A DNA stretch of 64,000 nucleotides, from contig NZ_LJOD01000004.1 of NCBI RefSeq assembly GCF_001295265.1, positions 186,001 to 250,000 of the forward strand, written 5' to 3'. Numbering within the stretch: position 1 is the first letter of the stretch; every line of letters starts with the position of its first letter. Below, piece by piece: positions 35,646-45,488 of this stretch. The position numbers and the translations under genes are program-made. The notes below the pieces were generated by a model, which was given only the letters and a program-made list of their open reading frames with translations, did not search any database and was not told where the DNA came from. This DNA comes from Chryseobacterium indologenes (GTDB lineage: Bacteria > Bacteroidota > Bacteroidia > Flavobacteriales > Weeksellaceae).

Positions 35646-36980
35646 ATGAAAAGAATTCTATTTTCTGTTACGGCTTTATTAATCAGTTCGGCCGCATTTT
35701 CACAATTTTGGACAACTCAAAACTCAGGTTTCACAGCTCCCTCAAGAGGAATCGGCGGCATGGAAGTGTACAATGCTAGTACAGTTTGGGCATTTGCCTA
35801 CGATGGTATAGACTCTGAAAACAATATTCAGGAATTTACAAAAACATCAAACGGAGGAACAACATGGACAGCCGGATCTATTAATATTGGTAATCCCGCT
35901 CTTTCCATCGCGAATATTTCAGGAATAGACGCCAATACAGCCTGGGTAGCAGCGTTTGATCCAGCTGCAGGCCAAGGAGGTGTATGGAAAACAACAAACG
36001 GAGGGTCAACCTGGGTCAACCAGCATTCCTTAACAACAGCTGATTCATGGACCAATTATGTACATTTTTTTGATGCCAACAATGGGGTAATGGGAGGAGA
36101 CCCAACAGGAGGAAGCTTTGAAGTTTATACCACATCCAACGGAGGAACAACATGGACAAGAGTTCCTGCAGCCAATATCCCTAACCCTCTTACAGGTGAA
36201 TACGGGTATAATAACGGGTATTATGCTGTGGGCAATAATATGTTCTTTTACACTGGCAAAGGTAGAATTTTCAAATCAACAGATAAAGGCCTGACATGGA
36301 CCGTCTTAGGAACTAATACGATTTTGACTGATTTTGGTGGAGAAACAATAAATGGAGATATGGCATGGAGCGATGCTAATAGAGGTGTGATTCTCAGGAA
36401 AACATTTTCTTCAACTGGAACCCCTACGGGATTACAGCTTCATGTAACTACTGACGGAGGAACTAACTGGACACCAGTAACCTTCACAGGAATTACTGCT
36501 GCCAATAGAATTAGTGATATTTCCTATATTCCAGGTACTAACATTTTGGTTGCAAGTAGTACTTCAGGGGGAACATGGAAAAGTGGAAATAATGGAACAA
36601 CATGGACTGCACTAGATTCCGGGGTTCAGCATTTAGGAATACGATGTTCTGACGCCAGCAATTGTTATTCCGGAGGATTTAATACCTCTTCAACCGTTGG
36701 AGGGATGTTTAAATCTTCTCAGGCAGTTCTTGCTGTATCAGAAATCAGAGAAACAGCTAAATCTTCTCTGTCAATTTATCCTAACCCAACAAAAGGAGAA
36801 ATCAATATTAAAACAGATAAAAAGATCAAGACTATTTCTGTTTTAGATGCTTCAGGAAGAACAGTCAACACTACAGATTCCGATAAAACAGATATCTCTA
36901 ACCTACCAAAAGGAGTTTATCATGTTAAAGCGGAACTTAATGACGGAACATCCGTTTCTGAAAAAGTAATCAAACAATAA
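35646..36980 (+). CDS. Beta-propeller protein with T9SS type A sorting domain
   Basis: This 444-residue protein has a signal peptide (residues 1-19, ending SAAFSQ). Repeated blades carry the BNR/Ycf48-like motif (TSNGGTTWT, TTNGGSTWV, TDGGTNWT, NNGTTWTA). The last 75 residues are a Por secretion tail, SLSIYPNPTKGEINIKTD through GVYHVKAEL to EKVIKQ. It is thus exported by Sec, then passed across the outer membrane by the type IX system and probably held at the surface or released. The binding target is unknown. A terminator follows at 37003. Confidence 0.92.
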   Translation: MKRILFSVTALLISSAAFSQFWTTQNSGFTAPSRGIGGMEVYNASTVWAFAYDGIDSENNIQEFTKTSNGGTTWTAGSINIGNPALSIANISGIDANTAWVAAFDPAAGQGGVWKTTNGGSTWVNQHSLTTADSWTNYVHFFDANNGVMGGDPTGGSFEVYTTSNGGTTWTRVPAANIPNPLTGEYGYNNGYYAVGNNMFFYTGKGRIFKSTDKGLTWTVLGTNTILTDFGGETINGDMAWSDANRGVILRKTFSSTGTPTGLQLHVTTDGGTNWTPVTFTGITAANRISDISYIPGTNILVASSTSGGTWKSGNNGTTWTALDSGVQHLGIRCSDASNCYSGGFNTSSTVGGMFKSSQAVLAVSEIRETAKSSLSIYPNPTKGEINIKTDKKIKTISVLDASGRTVNTTDSDKTDISNLPKGVYHVKAELNDGTSVSEKVIKQ

Positions 36981-37002
36981 TTTGAATTATTAAAATATCA
37001 TC

Positions 37003-37030
37003 AACCTCACCCAATCCGGTGAGGTTTTTA
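37003..37030 (+). terminator. Rho-independent terminator
   Basis: AACCTCACC at 37003-37011 pairs with GGTGAGGTT at 37018-37026, followed by Ts. Confidence 0.85.
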
Positions 37031-37034
37031 TTTT

Positions 37035-37042
37035 TACTTTTG
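37035..37042 (+). promoter_or_regulatory. -7 promoter box (TACTTTTG) of the DUF6080-like gene
   Basis: There is an exact TAnnTTTG match 14 bp before the GTG start at 37057, and it directly follows the terminator. Confidence 0.5.
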
Positions 37043-37056
37043 CAAAAAACAGATCT

Positions 37057-38334
37057 GTGTCTTTCATTAAAACAAAAATCATCCATTTTTTTAAACTGGT
37101 ATTCCCGTCCTCTCGTACTGAGCTGACTGTTTTCCTGTTTTTCTTTATCTGCTATGGAATTCTGGGCACCTATATCGCCCTCAACTACAGAATTATTTTT
37201 GACAGCAGAATTCCATGGGATGCCTATTTCAGCTTCGATAATAAAGCGATTGTAATGTCTGGCGGAAGCTTTGAAAGACACCCTCTTTCCTATTATTTTT
37301 TCAACTGGATAAGAGAGACCGCTCTTTTCATGTCAGGTGGAAAAATGGATGCTAATTTCAGACTTATACTGGCCTGGTTCAGCAATACAGCCATCAGCCT
37401 GTGCATGATTCAAATTTTTAAATATCTTAAGAATATCATTGGACTGCCACTAAAGATCAGCCTCCTGATTCTTCTATTTTTTGGATTTTTTTCTACCAAT
37501 ATTATTCTTTCATTCACTCCTGAAAACTTCACTTATACCCTTCTCCTACTAAGCGTATACAACTATTACACCGCCATTAAGCTTAAAAAAAACGGAAAAA
37601 TTGCAGGTTCAGCAATGGTACTGGCCGGAGTTTCCATTGGAGGACTTACCATCACCAATCTGGTAAAAGTTTTCATTCCGGTAGCTTTTGAAAAGGATCT
37701 TTTCAAAAGACGAAAAAAATTTGCGAATGCTGTTTTTCGGGTAGCTCTCACAACAGCCTGTTTCGTGTTTTTATACTTATTCAGGATTGATTTTAAATAC
37801 CAGAACATCTTTTCAAAAACCAACCAGCAATATGAAAAGTTTTCCAATGTAGAATCAATTCCGGACTGGGATATGATCCTTTCTTTCTTTTTCGGAGGCA
37901 ATATTCTGTTTCCGAGTTTCATGATTTCCGATAAACATAATATGAAAGGATTTGATTTCAAAGGTCTATTAATGGAACCCTATTCATCGGTATTTTCTTA
38001 TATTTTCACAGTGACCATTTTAGCCCTGATATGTTGGAGTTATTTTAAAAATTTCAAAAACAAACTGGTCCAGATCCTGATGATTTCTTTTTTAGTGGAC
38101 ATTGTTATTCACTGCATCATGAGGTTCGGCCTTCACACTTCATATATTTACGGCGGACACTTTGTTTTCGTCTATCCGCTATTATTGGGATGGCTTTTTT
38201 ACGCTTACAGAAAACAAACCGGGATTATGACATTTTTAACTGTTTTTACAGGCATTCTATTCTTTTTTCTGGCAGTCAGTAATACCCTCAGGATGTCCGA
38301 CTTTTTCTGGTTCCTGAATACCTATTATCAATAA
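37057..38334 (+). CDS. DUF6080-like polytopic membrane protein
   Basis: This 425-residue protein starts with GTG at 37057, and a promoter box 14 bp upstream supports that start. It has about ten hydrophobic segments, beginning near residues 20-40. A periplasmic-type loop after the first helix holds DSRIPWDAYFSFDNK and FERHPLSYYFF, conserved features resembling the donor loop of GT-C type enzymes. I recall this family as DUF6080 in Flavobacteriia, a tentative match from memory. No catalytic role is established. Confidence 0.65.
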   Translation: MSFIKTKIIHFFKLVFPSSRTELTVFLFFFICYGILGTYIALNYRIIFDSRIPWDAYFSFDNKAIVMSGGSFERHPLSYYFFNWIRETALFMSGGKMDANFRLILAWFSNTAISLCMIQIFKYLKNIIGLPLKISLLILLFFGFFSTNIILSFTPENFTYTLLLLSVYNYYTAIKLKKNGKIAGSAMVLAGVSIGGLTITNLVKVFIPVAFEKDLFKRRKKFANAVFRVALTTACFVFLYLFRIDFKYQNIFSKTNQQYEKFSNVESIPDWDMILSFFFGGNILFPSFMISDKHNMKGFDFKGLLMEPYSSVFSYIFTVTILALICWSYFKNFKNKLVQILMISFLVDIVIHCIMRFGLHTSYIYGGHFVFVYPLLLGWLFYAYRKQTGIMTFLTVFTGILFFFLAVSNTLRMSDFFWFLNTYYQ

Positions 38335-38337
38335 AAA

Positions 38338-38360
38338 AACTCCGGGTATTCCGGAGTTGT
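38338..38360. terminator. Bidirectional terminator
   Basis: AACTCCGG at 38338-38345 pairs with CCGGAGTT at 38351-38358 with a 5-base loop, between converging genes. Confidence 0.8.
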
Positions 38361-38380
38361 ATGCTGAATTACTGATTGGT

Positions 38381-38929
38381 CTATTTTGCTTCCGAACAGA
38401 AAATTCTGTATTGTACTGCAATAGCCGATTTAAAGTATTCTCTTATTTTAGAAAGATCAGAAGCGGCGCTTTGCTTTGTAAAATAACTTCCCGCAAGAAT
38501 TTTATAGTTAGGTCTTAAAGAAGCATCCGTCTCCACCTTCAGATTAGGAAATCTTTTCCTGAAATATGCTTTTACTTCGTTCGCTTCTTCATTACTTTTC
38601 ACTGTCGTAATCTGGATCTTGAATCCTAAAATTCTAGGATTTTTACGACAGATTTCTGCATTCGTAAGTTCTCTGTTCGGAACATAAATTTTAGAAGGCT
38701 TTGTAGCAATACTTGTACCACTATCTACAGTATTATCTCTCACAGTACCTGTAGATGCCGTTTTAGAACACTTCCCTTCAATGCTTTCCAAAGCTGCACT
38801 CACTTTAGAATCCATAGTCATGGTAAGCTCAGTTCCTGCAAGCGTATCTTTTTTAACAACCTGCTGTGCTTCAATGGTATAAAATCCGAATAAAGATATT
38901 ATCGAAAATATTTTGATTAAATTTCTCAT
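38381..38929 (-). CDS. SPOR-domain protein, secreted
   Basis: This 182-residue protein has a signal peptide (about 1-21, ending TIEAQQ), a Ser/Thr-rich linker and a C-terminal SPOR domain from about residue 100. The SPOR domain holds LGFKIQITTVKSNEEANEV and YKILAGSYFTKQSAASDL. SPOR domains bind glycan strands without stem peptides, often at division sites. The absence of a transmembrane anchor suggests a periplasmic protein. The neighbours are unrelated in function. Confidence 0.88.
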   Translation of the reverse strand: MRNLIKIFSIISLFGFYTIEAQQVVKKDTLAGTELTMTMDSKVSAALESIEGKCSKTASTGTVRDNTVDSGTSIATKPSKIYVPNRELTNAEICRKNPRILGFKIQITTVKSNEEANEVKAYFRKRFPNLKVETDASLRPNYKILAGSYFTKQSAASDLSKIREYFKSAIAVQYRIFCSEAK

Positions 38930-38944
38930 TTAAACTTGTTTCCG

Positions 38945-38976
38945 CAAATTTATACAAATTAAAAAATTATACCAAA
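38945..38976 (-). promoter_or_regulatory. Promoter of the SPOR-domain gene
   Basis: On the minus strand, TTTG at 38976-38973 and TAAATTTG at 38952-38945 are separated by 20 bp. This is a good match to the Bacteroidota -33/-7 layout, 16 bp before ATG. Confidence 0.7.
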
Positions 38977-39059
38977 CTTGGTTATTTAGAATCAATACAA
39001 ATTAAACGTAAATGATATTTTCCCTTTTCCATATACCGTTAAATTCCTGTTAAAAATAT

Positions 39060-39067
39060 TATTTTTG
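39060..39067 (+). promoter_or_regulatory. -7 promoter box (TATTTTTG) of the act operon
   Basis: There is an exact TAnnTTTG match 47 bp before the actA ATG. The -33 element is unclear. Confidence 0.45.
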
Positions 39068-39114
39068 CGGAATTGATTGAATGTTCAATATTTTACTAAC
39101 ATAAGATAATTTAA

Positions 39115-40470
39115 ATGATTAGTTGGAGAAAGCATTATAAAAAAACGTTGATCGCAATAGGTTTATTGCTATCAACCAGTGCTTCAATTTACGGGCAAGA
39201 CGGCGATCCTAAAAATGGTGAGAAACTTTTCAAAGCGAATTGTACTGCATGTCACGCGCTGGATAAACAGGTAATAGGACCTCCTCTGAAAGGGGTTGTG
39301 GAACGTGTAAAAACAGAAGGTGGTGTAGACAAAGATTGGCTTCACAAGTGGATCAAGGACAACAAAGCTCTGAGAGCTTCTGGTGACAAATACGCCAATG
39401 AAATTTTTGAAAAGTACAACAAGACTGAAATGCAGGTCTTTCCAAATCTTACTGATAAGGATATTGACGACATTTTAGCGTATACAACTAATCCTCCGGC
39501 ACCAGAACCGGAAAAAACAGCAGAAACAACTCCGGGAGGAGAAACTGCAGCTGCCCCGGCAGACAAATCTACGACAAACATTGTGATCATTTCTCTTTTA
39601 GCAATCGCAGGTTTATTAGTCTGGATCCTAATTAAACTGAGACAGTTGGTTAAATTAGGTCAGTCTGAAGACTTAGCAGGGCTTAACGAAACAAGAGTTA
39701 GATCTTTCAGTGAAATCTATCAGAAATACCACTATGTAGGTAAAGCAGCCTTAGGTATCCTTGCTATTTTAGCCGCTTACGGCGTTTGGAACTGGATCAT
39801 GTGGATCGGAGTTTACAAAGGATACAAGCCAGAGCAGCCTATCTACTTCTCGCACAAAATCCACGCTGGAGAAAATAAAATCGACTGTCAGCTGTGTCAC
39901 TCAAGTGCTAAATACGGAAAAGTATCTGAAATCCCTTCTATGAACGTTTGTATGAACTGTCACAGAACCATTTCTGAATACAACGGTAAATACCTTGAAC
40001 CAGGAAAAGACAAAGCATTCTACGACGGAGAAATCCAGAAGATTTATGCAGCAACAGGCTGGGACCCTGCAAAACAACAGTACACAGGAAAAACACAGCC
40101 GGTTGAATGGACAAGAATCCACAATATGCCAGACTTCGTTTACTTCAACCACTCTCAGCACGTAGTAGCAGGTGAGCAGGCGATCATCAACTCTTTCAAC
40201 AAGAAAAATCCTAACAACAAAATTGATGTTGTTTGTAAAGCGTGTCACGGTAAAATCGATACAATGAATGTTGTTCAGATGGCTAATGACTTTACAATGG
40301 GATGGTGTATCGAATGTCACAGAACAACTGAGGTTGATATGAACAACGGTTATAATAAAGAGTACTTCAAGAATCTACATGACAAGTTGAAAAAACAATA
40401 CCCTAAAGACGGCGGTAAGATCACTGTAGATGCAATTGGAGGTCTTGAGTGTGGTAAATGTCATTATTAA
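39115..40470 (+). CDS. actA: Alternative complex III subunit ActA, multihaem cytochrome c
   Basis: This 451-residue protein has a signal peptide (ends about residue 27, SIYGQ), an N-terminal class I cytochrome c domain (CTACH) and a Pro/Glu/Ala linker. Two membrane helices follow (about 155-175 and 215-235), then a multihaem domain with CQLCH, CMNCH, CKACH, CIECH and CGKCH. Six haem-c sites are thus visible. ActA conducts electrons within the quinol oxidising complex. The N-terminal domain is an addition to the pentahaem core. It is the first gene of the act operon. Confidence 0.95.
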   Translation: MISWRKHYKKTLIAIGLLLSTSASIYGQDGDPKNGEKLFKANCTACHALDKQVIGPPLKGVVERVKTEGGVDKDWLHKWIKDNKALRASGDKYANEIFEKYNKTEMQVFPNLTDKDIDDILAYTTNPPAPEPEKTAETTPGGETAAAPADKSTTNIVIISLLAIAGLLVWILIKLRQLVKLGQSEDLAGLNETRVRSFSEIYQKYHYVGKAALGILAILAAYGVWNWIMWIGVYKGYKPEQPIYFSHKIHAGENKIDCQLCHSSAKYGKVSEIPSMNVCMNCHRTISEYNGKYLEPGKDKAFYDGEIQKIYAATGWDPAKQQYTGKTQPVEWTRIHNMPDFVYFNHSQHVVAGEQAIINSFNKKNPNNKIDVVCKACHGKIDTMNVVQMANDFTMGWCIECHRTTEVDMNNGYNKEYFKNLHDKLKKQYPKDGGKITVDAIGGLECGKCHY

Positions 40471-40493
40471 TAACTAAAAAATTAGAAGTATAA

Positions 40494-43400
40494 ATGGCTT
40501 CAAACAAAATACAATTCAGAAGTATTCATGAACTTAAAGATCCGGCTTTAAACAATAAGCTGGCTCAGAAAGAGTTTCAGGAAGAAATTCCGGTAGAAGA
40601 TTTCCTTGGAGATGCTGAACAGAACGGATCTAGTACTTCAAGAAGAGATTTCTTAAAATTATTAGGATTCTCAACGGCAGCAGTAACATTAGCTGCCTGC
40701 GAAGCTCCGGTTATTAAAACAATTCCTTATGTGGTAAAACCGCATGACATCATTCCGGGGGTTCCAAATTATTACGCTTCAACTTACTTTGACGGTTTCG
40801 ATTTCGCCAGCGTTTTAGTAAAAACCAGAGAAGGAAGACCTATCAAAATTGAACCGAACCCGGCTGCAGGTGATTTAGGTAAAACTAACGCAAGAGCTCA
40901 GGCAAGTGTACTTTCTCTTTATGACAATGATAAAGTAAAACAGCCTAAGTTTGAGGGTAAAGACGAAACTTTCGATAAAGTAGACAGCTTCGTTATTAAA
41001 GGATTGGATGAAGCTAAGGCATCAGGTAAAAAGATCGTGCTTTTATCGCACTCTTTACCTTCCCCAACTTTCAAAAAATTATTCGCTGATTTTAAAGCTA
41101 AATATCCTACAGCAGAATTAGTAACTTATGATGCTCTCCCTTACTCTGCGGCTCTAGATGCAGCTCAGGAAGTATTCGGACAGAGAGTTTTACCGGTTTA
41201 CGACCTTAAAGGTTCTGAATTGGTAGTTTCTTTCCAGGCTGATTTCTTAGGAGACTACAACGCGGCAAGCTTAGAGACCTCTTATGCAGCTGCAAGAAAG
41301 CCAGGTCCGAACATGTTGAGACACATTCAGGTGGAATCCAATATGTCTTTAACCGGAGCTAACGCTGACTCAAGATACAGATTAAAGCCAAGTGCTGTAA
41401 ACAAAACTTTAGTGGAGGTTTACAACGCAATCGTAGGTGGTGGTACTTCAGATAAGACAGCTACTGAAATTGCTAACGAGCTTAAAGCAAAGGGCAGCAA
41501 AGCTGTTGTTTTTGCAGACGGTTCTAAAGGAGCTCAGGTTTTGGCTCACTTAATCAACCAGAAATTAGGTTCAGTTGCTTTCACAGGTAAAGCTAACTTC
41601 CTTAAAGAATTTAATAATGCAAGATACCAGGAATTCTTAGGATGGGTAAATGCGGGACAGGTTGGCGTATTGATCGCGAACAATGTAGACCCTATCTATT
41701 CTCATCCGAAAGGAGAAGATTTCAAAAAGTCTTTAACTAAGGTTCCTTACGTAATTGCGGTTGCAGATAAGAAAAATGAAATGTACAAGGCAGCGAAAGC
41801 TGTTATCCCGGTAGCCAACTGGTTAGAATCATGGGGAGATATTGAACCTCAGACCGGAGTATATTCATTAATGCAGCCTACCATCCAGAAAATCTACAAA
41901 TCAAGACAGATTGAAGAATCATTATTGGTTTGGAAGAATGGTAAAAACAATGCAGCTAACAGCTACTACGATTACTTAAAAGCTAATGCTTCTTCAATTT
42001 TAGGAGGTACCTCTTTCAATAAAGCTTTATATAACGGGATCAATACTTCTTCTAACGCTGCAACATTAGCTTATACAGGAGGAAATGGTGCTCAGGCTGC
42101 TGCTGAACTAGGAAACTTCAAAGCTTCAGATTTAGAATTGGTATTATACACCAAGCCTTCAATGGGTGACGGTACTCAGGCTAACAACCCTTGGCTTCAG
42201 GAATTACCAGATCCTATCACAAGAATGTCTTGGGATAATTATCTGACAATTTCTCCTAAAGATGCAGAAAAGTTCGCTATCGATAACGATCTTAACGCAA
42301 GAATGCAGTTAGACGGTTCTATTGTGAATCTTACTGTAAACGGAGTAACAATAAAAGATGTTCCTGTATTCATTCAACCGGGACAGGCAGAGGGATCAGT
42401 AGGTCTTGCGCTTGGATACGGTAAGAAAAACTCAGGAGCAACTGCTGATACCGGAGTAAATGCTTATCCTCTGTTTGACGGTTCTAACTTAGCTGTTTCA
42501 GGAGTTAAGATCGAAAAAACCGGAGAAAACCACGAATTTGCAGGAATTCAGCTTCAGAATACATTAATGGGACGTTATGAAATTGCTAAAGAAGTTCCTT
42601 TGGCAGATTACCTAAACGTAGCATTTGATGATGAACATAAGGGATGGAATAAGCCATTGGAATACCACACCATCAGCGGAGCACTTCCAGCAAGAAAGAT
42701 CGACCTTTGGGATGCTTTCGACGATACAGATGGGCCTCACTTCAACTTATCCATCGACTTGAACTCTTGTACAGGTTGCGGCGCATGTATTATTGCTTGT
42801 CAGGCTGAGAACAACGTTCCTGTAGTAGGTAAGGATGAGATCAGAATGTCAAGAGATATGTACTGGTTAAGAATTGACCGTTACTATTCTTCAAAACAGA
42901 AGGTAGAGGTATACGAAGGACTGAAAGATGGAATGGCTGTACCAGAATTATACGGTACTGCATTTAATAAAGAGGGAGGTGCCTTAAACCACCCTGCAGA
43001 TAACCCGGATGTAATCTTCCAGCCGGTAATGTGTCAGCACTGTAACCACGCACCTTGTGAAACAGTATGTCCGGTAGCGGCTACTTCACATGGTAAGCAA
43101 GGTCAGAACCACATGGCTTACAACAGATGTATCGGTACAAGATATTGTGCAAACAACTGTCCGTACAAAGTAAGACGTTTCAACTGGTTTACCTATAACC
43201 TAAATGATAAGTTCGATTTCAATATGAACAATGATTTAGGAAGAATGGTACTTAACCCGGATGTTGTTGTAAGAACAAGAGGGGTAATGGAGAAATGTTC
43301 TATGTGTATCCAAATGACCCAGACAACTATTCTTGAAGCTAAGAAAGAAGGAAGAAAAGTGAAAGCTGGAGAATTCCAAACAGCTTGTTCTAAAGCTTGT

Positions 43401-43556
43401 TCTACTGGAGCAATGACTTTTGGAGACATGAATGACAAAGAATCTGAAGTTAGAGAATTATATTCCAGCAACAGAAGATATTATTTACTAGAGGAGATCG
43501 GAACCAAACCAAATGTGTTCTATCACACTAAAGTAAGAAACAGAGTAGAAAAATAA
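40494..43556 (+). CDS. actB: Alternative complex III subunit ActB (molybdopterin-like/iron-sulfur fusion)
   Basis: This 1020-residue protein has a twin-arginine-like signal SRRDFLKLLGFSTAAVTLA near residue 46. A large domain of the molybdopterin oxidoreductase fold follows, without clear cofactor-binding features. The C-terminal third is an iron-sulfur domain with four cysteine clusters: CTGCGACIIAC, CQHCNHAPCETVC, CIGTRYCANNC and CSMC...CSKAC. It carries electrons on the periplasmic side from quinol toward ActA. It lies 23 bp after actA. Confidence 0.95.
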   Translation: MASNKIQFRSIHELKDPALNNKLAQKEFQEEIPVEDFLGDAEQNGSSTSRRDFLKLLGFSTAAVTLAACEAPVIKTIPYVVKPHDIIPGVPNYYASTYFDGFDFASVLVKTREGRPIKIEPNPAAGDLGKTNARAQASVLSLYDNDKVKQPKFEGKDETFDKVDSFVIKGLDEAKASGKKIVLLSHSLPSPTFKKLFADFKAKYPTAELVTYDALPYSAALDAAQEVFGQRVLPVYDLKGSELVVSFQADFLGDYNAASLETSYAAARKPGPNMLRHIQVESNMSLTGANADSRYRLKPSAVNKTLVEVYNAIVGGGTSDKTATEIANELKAKGSKAVVFADGSKGAQVLAHLINQKLGSVAFTGKANFLKEFNNARYQEFLGWVNAGQVGVLIANNVDPIYSHPKGEDFKKSLTKVPYVIAVADKKNEMYKAAKAVIPVANWLESWGDIEPQTGVYSLMQPTIQKIYKSRQIEESLLVWKNGKNNAANSYYDYLKANASSILGGTSFNKALYNGINTSSNAATLAYTGGNGAQAAAELGNFKASDLELVLYTKPSMGDGTQANNPWLQELPDPITRMSWDNYLTISPKDAEKFAIDNDLNARMQLDGSIVNLTVNGVTIKDVPVFIQPGQAEGSVGLALGYGKKNSGATADTGVNAYPLFDGSNLAVSGVKIEKTGENHEFAGIQLQNTLMGRYEIAKEVPLADYLNVAFDDEHKGWNKPLEYHTISGALPARKIDLWDAFDDTDGPHFNLSIDLNSCTGCGACIIACQAENNVPVVGKDEIRMSRDMYWLRIDRYYSSKQKVEVYEGLKDGMAVPELYGTAFNKEGGALNHPADNPDVIFQPVMCQHCNHAPCETVCPVAATSHGKQGQNHMAYNRCIGTRYCANNCPYKVRRFNWFTYNLNDKFDFNMNNDLGRMVLNPDVVVRTRGVMEKCSMCIQMTQTTILEAKKEGRKVKAGEFQTACSKACSTGAMTFGDMNDKESEVRELYSSNRRYYLLEEIGTKPNVFYHTKVRNRVEK

Positions 43557-43581
43557 AGTTTAAATAATAAATAGGTAAAAA

Positions 43582-44979
43582 ATGTCAGGACATTACGAAG
43601 CTCCGATAAGGGAACCTCTAATTATTGGTCACAAAACTTATCACGATATCACAGAAGATATTGCACGACCTATCGAAGAAAGAGCAGGTAAATTATGGTG
43701 GATTTCATTATATGCAGCCTTAGTTCTATTCATCTATGGATTCGGGTGTATCGCTTATACTATCGGAACAGGTATTGGAGCATGGGGGCTTAACAGAACT
43801 ATTAACTGGGGTTGGGATATTACCAACTTCGTATGGTGGGTAGGTATCGGTCACGCCGGGACCCTAATCTCCGCAGTATTATTATTATTTAGACAGAGAT
43901 GGAGAATGTCTGTAAACAGATCTGCAGAGGCGATGACGATCTTTGCGGTTGTACAGGCAGCGATCTTCCCGGTAATTCACATGGGTAGAGTTTGGGTTGG
44001 ATACTGGGTATTCCCTTTACCAAACCAATTCGGTTCTCTTTGGGGGAACTTCAACTCTCCTCTACTTTGGGACGTATTTGCAATCTCTACGTATTTCTCA
44101 GTATCAACAGTATTCTGGTTCATGGGACTAATCCCTGACTTTGCAATGATCAGAGACAGAGCGAAAACGCCTTGGACTAAAAAGATTTATACATTCCTTG
44201 CATTCGGTTGGGGTGGTAAAGCAAAACACTGGCAAAGATTCGAAGAACTTTCTTTGGTTCTTGCAGGTTTAGCAACACCGCTTGTATTCTCAGTACACAC
44301 TACCGTATCTTTTGACTTCGCAACTTCGGTTATTAAAGGATGGCACTCTACAATCTACCCTCCTTACTTCGTTGCCGGTGCGATCTTCTCAGGATTCGCA
44401 ATGGTACAGACCCTATTGCTGGTTGCAAGAAAAGTTTGTCACTTAGAAGAGTACATTACTATGTATCATATTGAAATTATGAACATCGTAATCATCGTAA
44501 CCGGAGGTATGGTAACTGTAGCTTACGCAACTGAATATTTCATCGGATGGTATTCCGGATCAAGATTTGAAGATTTTACTTATCTTTCTCCAGGTGCTGC
44601 TGTTGGACCTTACTGGTGGGCTTTCTGGTCACTGATTATCTGTAACCTTGTAGTTCCAGCTTCATTCTGGTTCAAGAGACTAAGAACAAATATTATCTGG
44701 ACTTTCATTGTTGCATTGATCATCAACATCGGTATGTGGTTTGAGCGTTTTGATATCATCGTTATCAACCTTTCCAGAGACTACTTACCAGGATCATGGA
44801 CTATGTTTAAGCCGACGATCATTGACGTAGGTGTATACTTAGGAACAATCGGATTCTTCTCTGTATTATTCTTATTATATGCGAGAACATTCCCTGTAAT
44901 TGCACAGGCTGAATTAAAATCGATTTTGAAAATCTCAGGTGAAACTTATAAAGCAAAAGAAGGAGATGAGCACCACTAA
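43582..44979 (+). CDS. actC: Alternative complex III subunit ActC (NrfD-like)
   Basis: This 465-residue membrane protein has about ten helices and belongs to the NrfD/PsrC family. Quinol-site residues are suggested by GIGHAGTLISAVLLLFRQRW. It is the quinol-oxidising and probably proton-handling membrane subunit of the complex. It overlaps actD by 14 bp. Confidence 0.95.
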   Translation: MSGHYEAPIREPLIIGHKTYHDITEDIARPIEERAGKLWWISLYAALVLFIYGFGCIAYTIGTGIGAWGLNRTINWGWDITNFVWWVGIGHAGTLISAVLLLFRQRWRMSVNRSAEAMTIFAVVQAAIFPVIHMGRVWVGYWVFPLPNQFGSLWGNFNSPLLWDVFAISTYFSVSTVFWFMGLIPDFAMIRDRAKTPWTKKIYTFLAFGWGGKAKHWQRFEELSLVLAGLATPLVFSVHTTVSFDFATSVIKGWHSTIYPPYFVAGAIFSGFAMVQTLLLVARKVCHLEEYITMYHIEIMNIVIIVTGGMVTVAYATEYFIGWYSGSRFEDFTYLSPGAAVGPYWWAFWSLIICNLVVPASFWFKRLRTNIIWTFIVALIINIGMWFERFDIIVINLSRDYLPGSWTMFKPTIIDVGVYLGTIGFFSVLFLLYARTFPVIAQAELKSILKISGETYKAKEGDEHH

Positions 44980-45487
44980 AATTGTATACGGACTTTATGC
45001 TGACGACGACGATTTAATGAACGGCGTTAAAGCATTCAACGATAAAGGAATCAAAATAAACGAGGTTTATACTCCGTTTCCGGTTCACGGACTTGACAAA
45101 GCTTTAGGGTTAAAGAAAACCAGAATTTCTGATGCCGCATTTATATACGCTCTTTATGGGGTAACCATTGGTGCTACTATAACCTGGTATGTAATGAACC
45201 ATGACTGGCCTCAGAATATTGGGGGTAAACCAGCTTTTGACTGGGGACACAATATGCCTGCATTCGTAGTTCCAATGTTTGAATTAATGGTATTCTGTGC
45301 CGCTCACATGATGTCTTTAACTTTCCTGGTTAGAAACAAAATGTATCCGGGAGCTCCGGCTCAGAACCCAGATCCAAGAACTACCGATGACAAGTTTTTA
45401 ATGGAATTTGTAACTGATGATGTAGAATCTGTAAAACAGTTGCTTATTGAAACTGGAGTTGAAGAAATAACTGTTAAAGATGCTTAA
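44966..45487 (+). CDS. actD: Alternative complex III subunit ActD (DUF3341)
   Basis: The protein has 173 residues from ATG 44966 (MSTTKIVYGLYADDDDL), which lies directly behind an AGGAG sequence. An in-frame ATG at 44939 would overlap actC further. A DUF3341 domain holds two membrane helices (about 65-85 and 105-130). It stabilises the complex near ActC and has no cofactor. The start is inside the last codons of actC, so it is coupled. Confidence 0.93.
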   Translation: MSTTKIVYGLYADDDDLMNGVKAFNDKGIKINEVYTPFPVHGLDKALGLKKTRISDAAFIYALYGVTIGATITWYVMNHDWPQNIGGKPAFDWGHNMPAFVVPMFELMVFCAAHMMSLTFLVRNKMYPGAPAQNPDPRTTDDKFLMEFVTDDVESVKQLLIETGVEEITVKDA

Positions 45488-45488
45488 A

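Noticed and set aside
36970..37281. Minus-strand frame spanning the terminator before the DUF6080-like gene
   Set aside because: It crosses a clear terminator and the start of a plus-strand gene.
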